From the NCBI GenBank assembly GCA_023459055.1, contig JAEWVR010000011.1:124001-188000 (forward strand): a stretch of 64,000 bases of DNA, read 5' to 3'. Below are positions 62,209 to 64,000 of the stretch, piece after piece. A model generated the notes under the pieces. The model was given only the letters and a program-made list of their open reading frames with translations. It did no database searches and was not told where the DNA came from. The stretch's first letter is position 1. Every line of letters starts with the position of its first letter. Source of the stretch: Fibrobacterota bacterium (GTDB taxonomy: Bacteria > Fibrobacterota > Chitinivibrionia > Chitinivibrionales > Chitinispirillaceae). Made by a program: the position numbers and the translations under genes.

Positions 62209-63774
62209 CTATTTGTTATATTCTGATAAAGCTTCCTTGTTAAGCACCTGCAATTCGACTCTACGATTAATTTTACGTCCTTCAGCATAAGAATTATTTG
62301 CCTTTGGCCGACTTGGCCCGTAGCCCCTTGCTGTAATGCGGCTGGATAATTCCGGAGACGACTGAATCAGGAAATACTTCACCGCTTCTGCACGGGCCTG
62401 ACTTAAGGACATATTCTTTGACATACTGCCAACATTATCGGTATGGCCGCTAACCTCAACAAGCAATTTGGGATACTTGAGAAGCATCTTGCTAATAATC
62501 ATCAGATATGGTTCTGAGTTGATTGAGATGTCAGATTTTCCTGATTCAAAATAGACTGCATCAAGAAGCAGTAAACCTGTTGACAAAAGCTGTTTTTCAG
62601 CATCAGTGCGTTTAGATTTTTCCTCCTCAAGCTTTTTCTTTGCTTCAACAAGCTGTATTGAATCTGCTTTAGCTTTCGCAGCAATGCTGTCTGCACGTAA
62701 ACGTTCCAGCTCCCTCTGTTGAACAAGTTGTAATGAGTCATGACGGGCTTTCGCAGCAATGCTGTCTGCTTTTGCCTGAAGTTCGACATTTTTACTCTCT
62801 GCAGACTCCCGCTGTTTACGTTCACTCTCTCTGTCAAGACTGTCTTTTACCTGACGTTCACGGGCAATTTTACGTTTTGTTGCGAGCATATCAAAGGATG
62901 CACTGATTCCGGCAAAAAATCTGAATGGTTCCAGTGCTCTTTCACTTTCACGATCTTTTGAAAGTGCTATATTTCCTCCAATTGCAAAGTCCATATTTAC
63001 CGGTGTGTGAAACTGTAACAGTGGTGAAATCATCAGAGGATCTTTGGTAAACTCCGCATCCGACATTGATGTACGCGAATTAATCTCAAGACCGATTGTA
63101 ATTGCTTTATGAGGATCAAATTGAAGTCCCATACCAAGTAAAAGGAGATGATCTTTTTCATCCTGAAGTGTCACCACACTTCCCTCATTTAAATGCAGTT
63201 TGACACACATGCCCTCATCACCAAACCTTATTGTCTGCATTACAACTGCTTCAAAATCATACCCGGTTCTGGTTTCGAAATAGTTGTACCCATCCGAGCG
63301 GTTATCATTAATCTGATTCGCTGAGGTTCCCCCAAGAATACTTACCCGTGCACCAAGGAAAAACGGAAGATCTTCGGGAAGCGGCAGACGTCCCTGAATA
63401 CCTCCCCGAAAAGTACCTATTCCCCCATTATCCTTATCCCGGGAATAACCACTGATTCCATAGCCTGACAAAGCAAGGTAAATATCGAAATAGGAACTCA
63501 CACCAAAACCAGAGCTTAATGTTCCTGTAATAACATCTGCACCTTCATTAGGCGCATGAATAAAACTTTTCTTCTGCATATACCACGCAGATGAAAGTGT
63601 AAAACTCAAACGGCCCTCACCAAGAACTTCTGCAGAATAAATAGAATTTAAACCGCGGGTAGAAAGCGGATTCTGTGATGGTGTAAATATAGGCACATGA
63701 GAACCAGATTCCTGTGCTATCGATAGAAAACAAGCTGCTGATGCCATTATTGACACAATAATTTTCTTAATCAT
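62209..63774 (-). CDS. OmpA-family outer-membrane protein with central coiled coil
   Basis: 521 aa with signal peptide (MIKKIIVSIMASAACFLSIA). Residues about 25-300 are beta-rich and likely a barrel. A charged coiled-coil linker (about 300-390) repeats RADSIAAKAKADSIQLV-like units. The C-terminal OmpA domain (about 400-510) binds peptidoglycan: YFESGKSDI, EVSGHTDNVG, LSQARAEAV and GYGPSRP. It links outer membrane and murein. GGAGG six bases before the ATG at 63774 rejects the longer frame from 63852. The coiled-coil DNA contains a repeated GCTTTCGCAGCAATGCTGTC segment. Confidence 0.88.
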   Translation of the reverse strand: MIKKIIVSIMASAACFLSIAQESGSHVPIFTPSQNPLSTRGLNSIYSAEVLGEGRLSFTLSSAWYMQKKSFIHAPNEGADVITGTLSSGFGVSSYFDIYLALSGYGISGYSRDKDNGGIGTFRGGIQGRLPLPEDLPFFLGARVSILGGTSANQINDNRSDGYNYFETRTGYDFEAVVMQTIRFGDEGMCVKLHLNEGSVVTLQDEKDHLLLLGMGLQFDPHKAITIGLEINSRTSMSDAEFTKDPLMISPLLQFHTPVNMDFAIGGNIALSKDRESERALEPFRFFAGISASFDMLATKRKIARERQVKDSLDRESERKQRESAESKNVELQAKADSIAAKARHDSLQLVQQRELERLRADSIAAKAKADSIQLVEAKKKLEEEKSKRTDAEKQLLSTGLLLLDAVYFESGKSDISINSEPYLMIISKMLLKYPKLLVEVSGHTDNVGSMSKNMSLSQARAEAVKYFLIQSSPELSSRITARGYGPSRPKANNSYAEGRKINRRVELQVLNKEALSEYNK

Positions 63775-64000
63775 CCACGACCTCCATCGCAGGTTTAGTA
63801 TCGTTATATAAGATTTAATCTTGACAAGAAATGCGACTGTCTGTTTATGCAAATGTACCGTATATAACGGACAGCTATCATATGAACATTATGCATTGCA
63901 AAGATCCGTATTGCAGTAACAGATATTCAGAGTAATCTGACGAAGTAAACCGTGACCCGGTAACCGTTTATTGAAAATAAGCCGCACCGGAAAGTTTTCA

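Overview
The window is about 64 kb of bacterial chromosome, AT-leaning (low 40s % G+C by eye), gene-dense and mostly housekeeping. I see no rRNA, tRNA, CRISPR array or insertion sequence. The organism is a flagellated, outer-membrane-bearing (diderm) bacterium. It has a TonB-dependent receptor, an OmpA-family protein, lipoproteins, a flagellin with FliS, and a division cluster whose MurE carries the DNPR motif of meso-diaminopimelate-adding enzymes. Tight operons, thrombospondin type-3 repeat proteins, a secreted GH116-like glycosidase with a FlgD-like tail and a Bacteroidota-like IlvC fit the Fibrobacterota/Chitinivibrionia neighbourhood. That placement is an inference, not a proof.

Layout. 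1-1.6 kb: the end of a zinc metallopeptidase, then a hypothetical gene bracketed by AGTAGCA-type heptamer arrays. 1.6-3 kb: flagellin behind a perfect sigma-28 promoter, then fliS. 3-12 kb (minus strand): a tight six-gene operon. In transcription order it encodes a fused E1 alpha/beta 2-oxo-acid dehydrogenase, a lipoyl-domain/KASIII fusion, RadC, a TonB-dependent receptor, a PaaK-like ligase and a GT2-DUF2062 glycosyltransferase. 12.2-21 kb (minus): the branched-chain amino-acid operon ilvB-ilvN-ilvC-leuA-cimA-ilvE plus a lipoprotein. It is preceded by a textbook translational attenuator with a 31-codon leader peptide rich in Leu/Ile/Val codons. 21-29 kb (mostly plus): secreted and accessory proteins. 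29-43.4 kb (minus): the division and cell-wall cluster mraZ-rsmH-ftsL-ftsI-murE-murF-murD-ftsW-murC-ftsQ-ftsA-ftsZ, lacking mraY and murG, with a promoter and MraZ boxes at its head. 43.7-64 kb: glmM-like mutase, metH, a small Cys-rich protein, ABC transporter genes, an ispH-UbiA fusion, a lipoprotein protease operon, hisH-hisF, a repeat protein with a basic tail, and an OmpA-family protein.

How it fits together. The ilv/leu/cimA operon makes the branched 2-keto acids. The next operon on the same strand encodes an E1 that could decarboxylate them onto a lipoyl arm that is physically fused to a KASIII condensing enzyme with an intact Cys-His-Asn triad. This suggests a dedicated route from amino-acid keto acids to branched fatty-acid or related acyl starters, possibly without a free acyl-CoA intermediate. 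It is the strongest candidate for an unusual system here. Next come the complete four-segment ilv attenuator, the IspH-UbiA fusion with a degenerate first Asp motif, and a pair of palindromes with compensatory changes in front of a cyclase gene.
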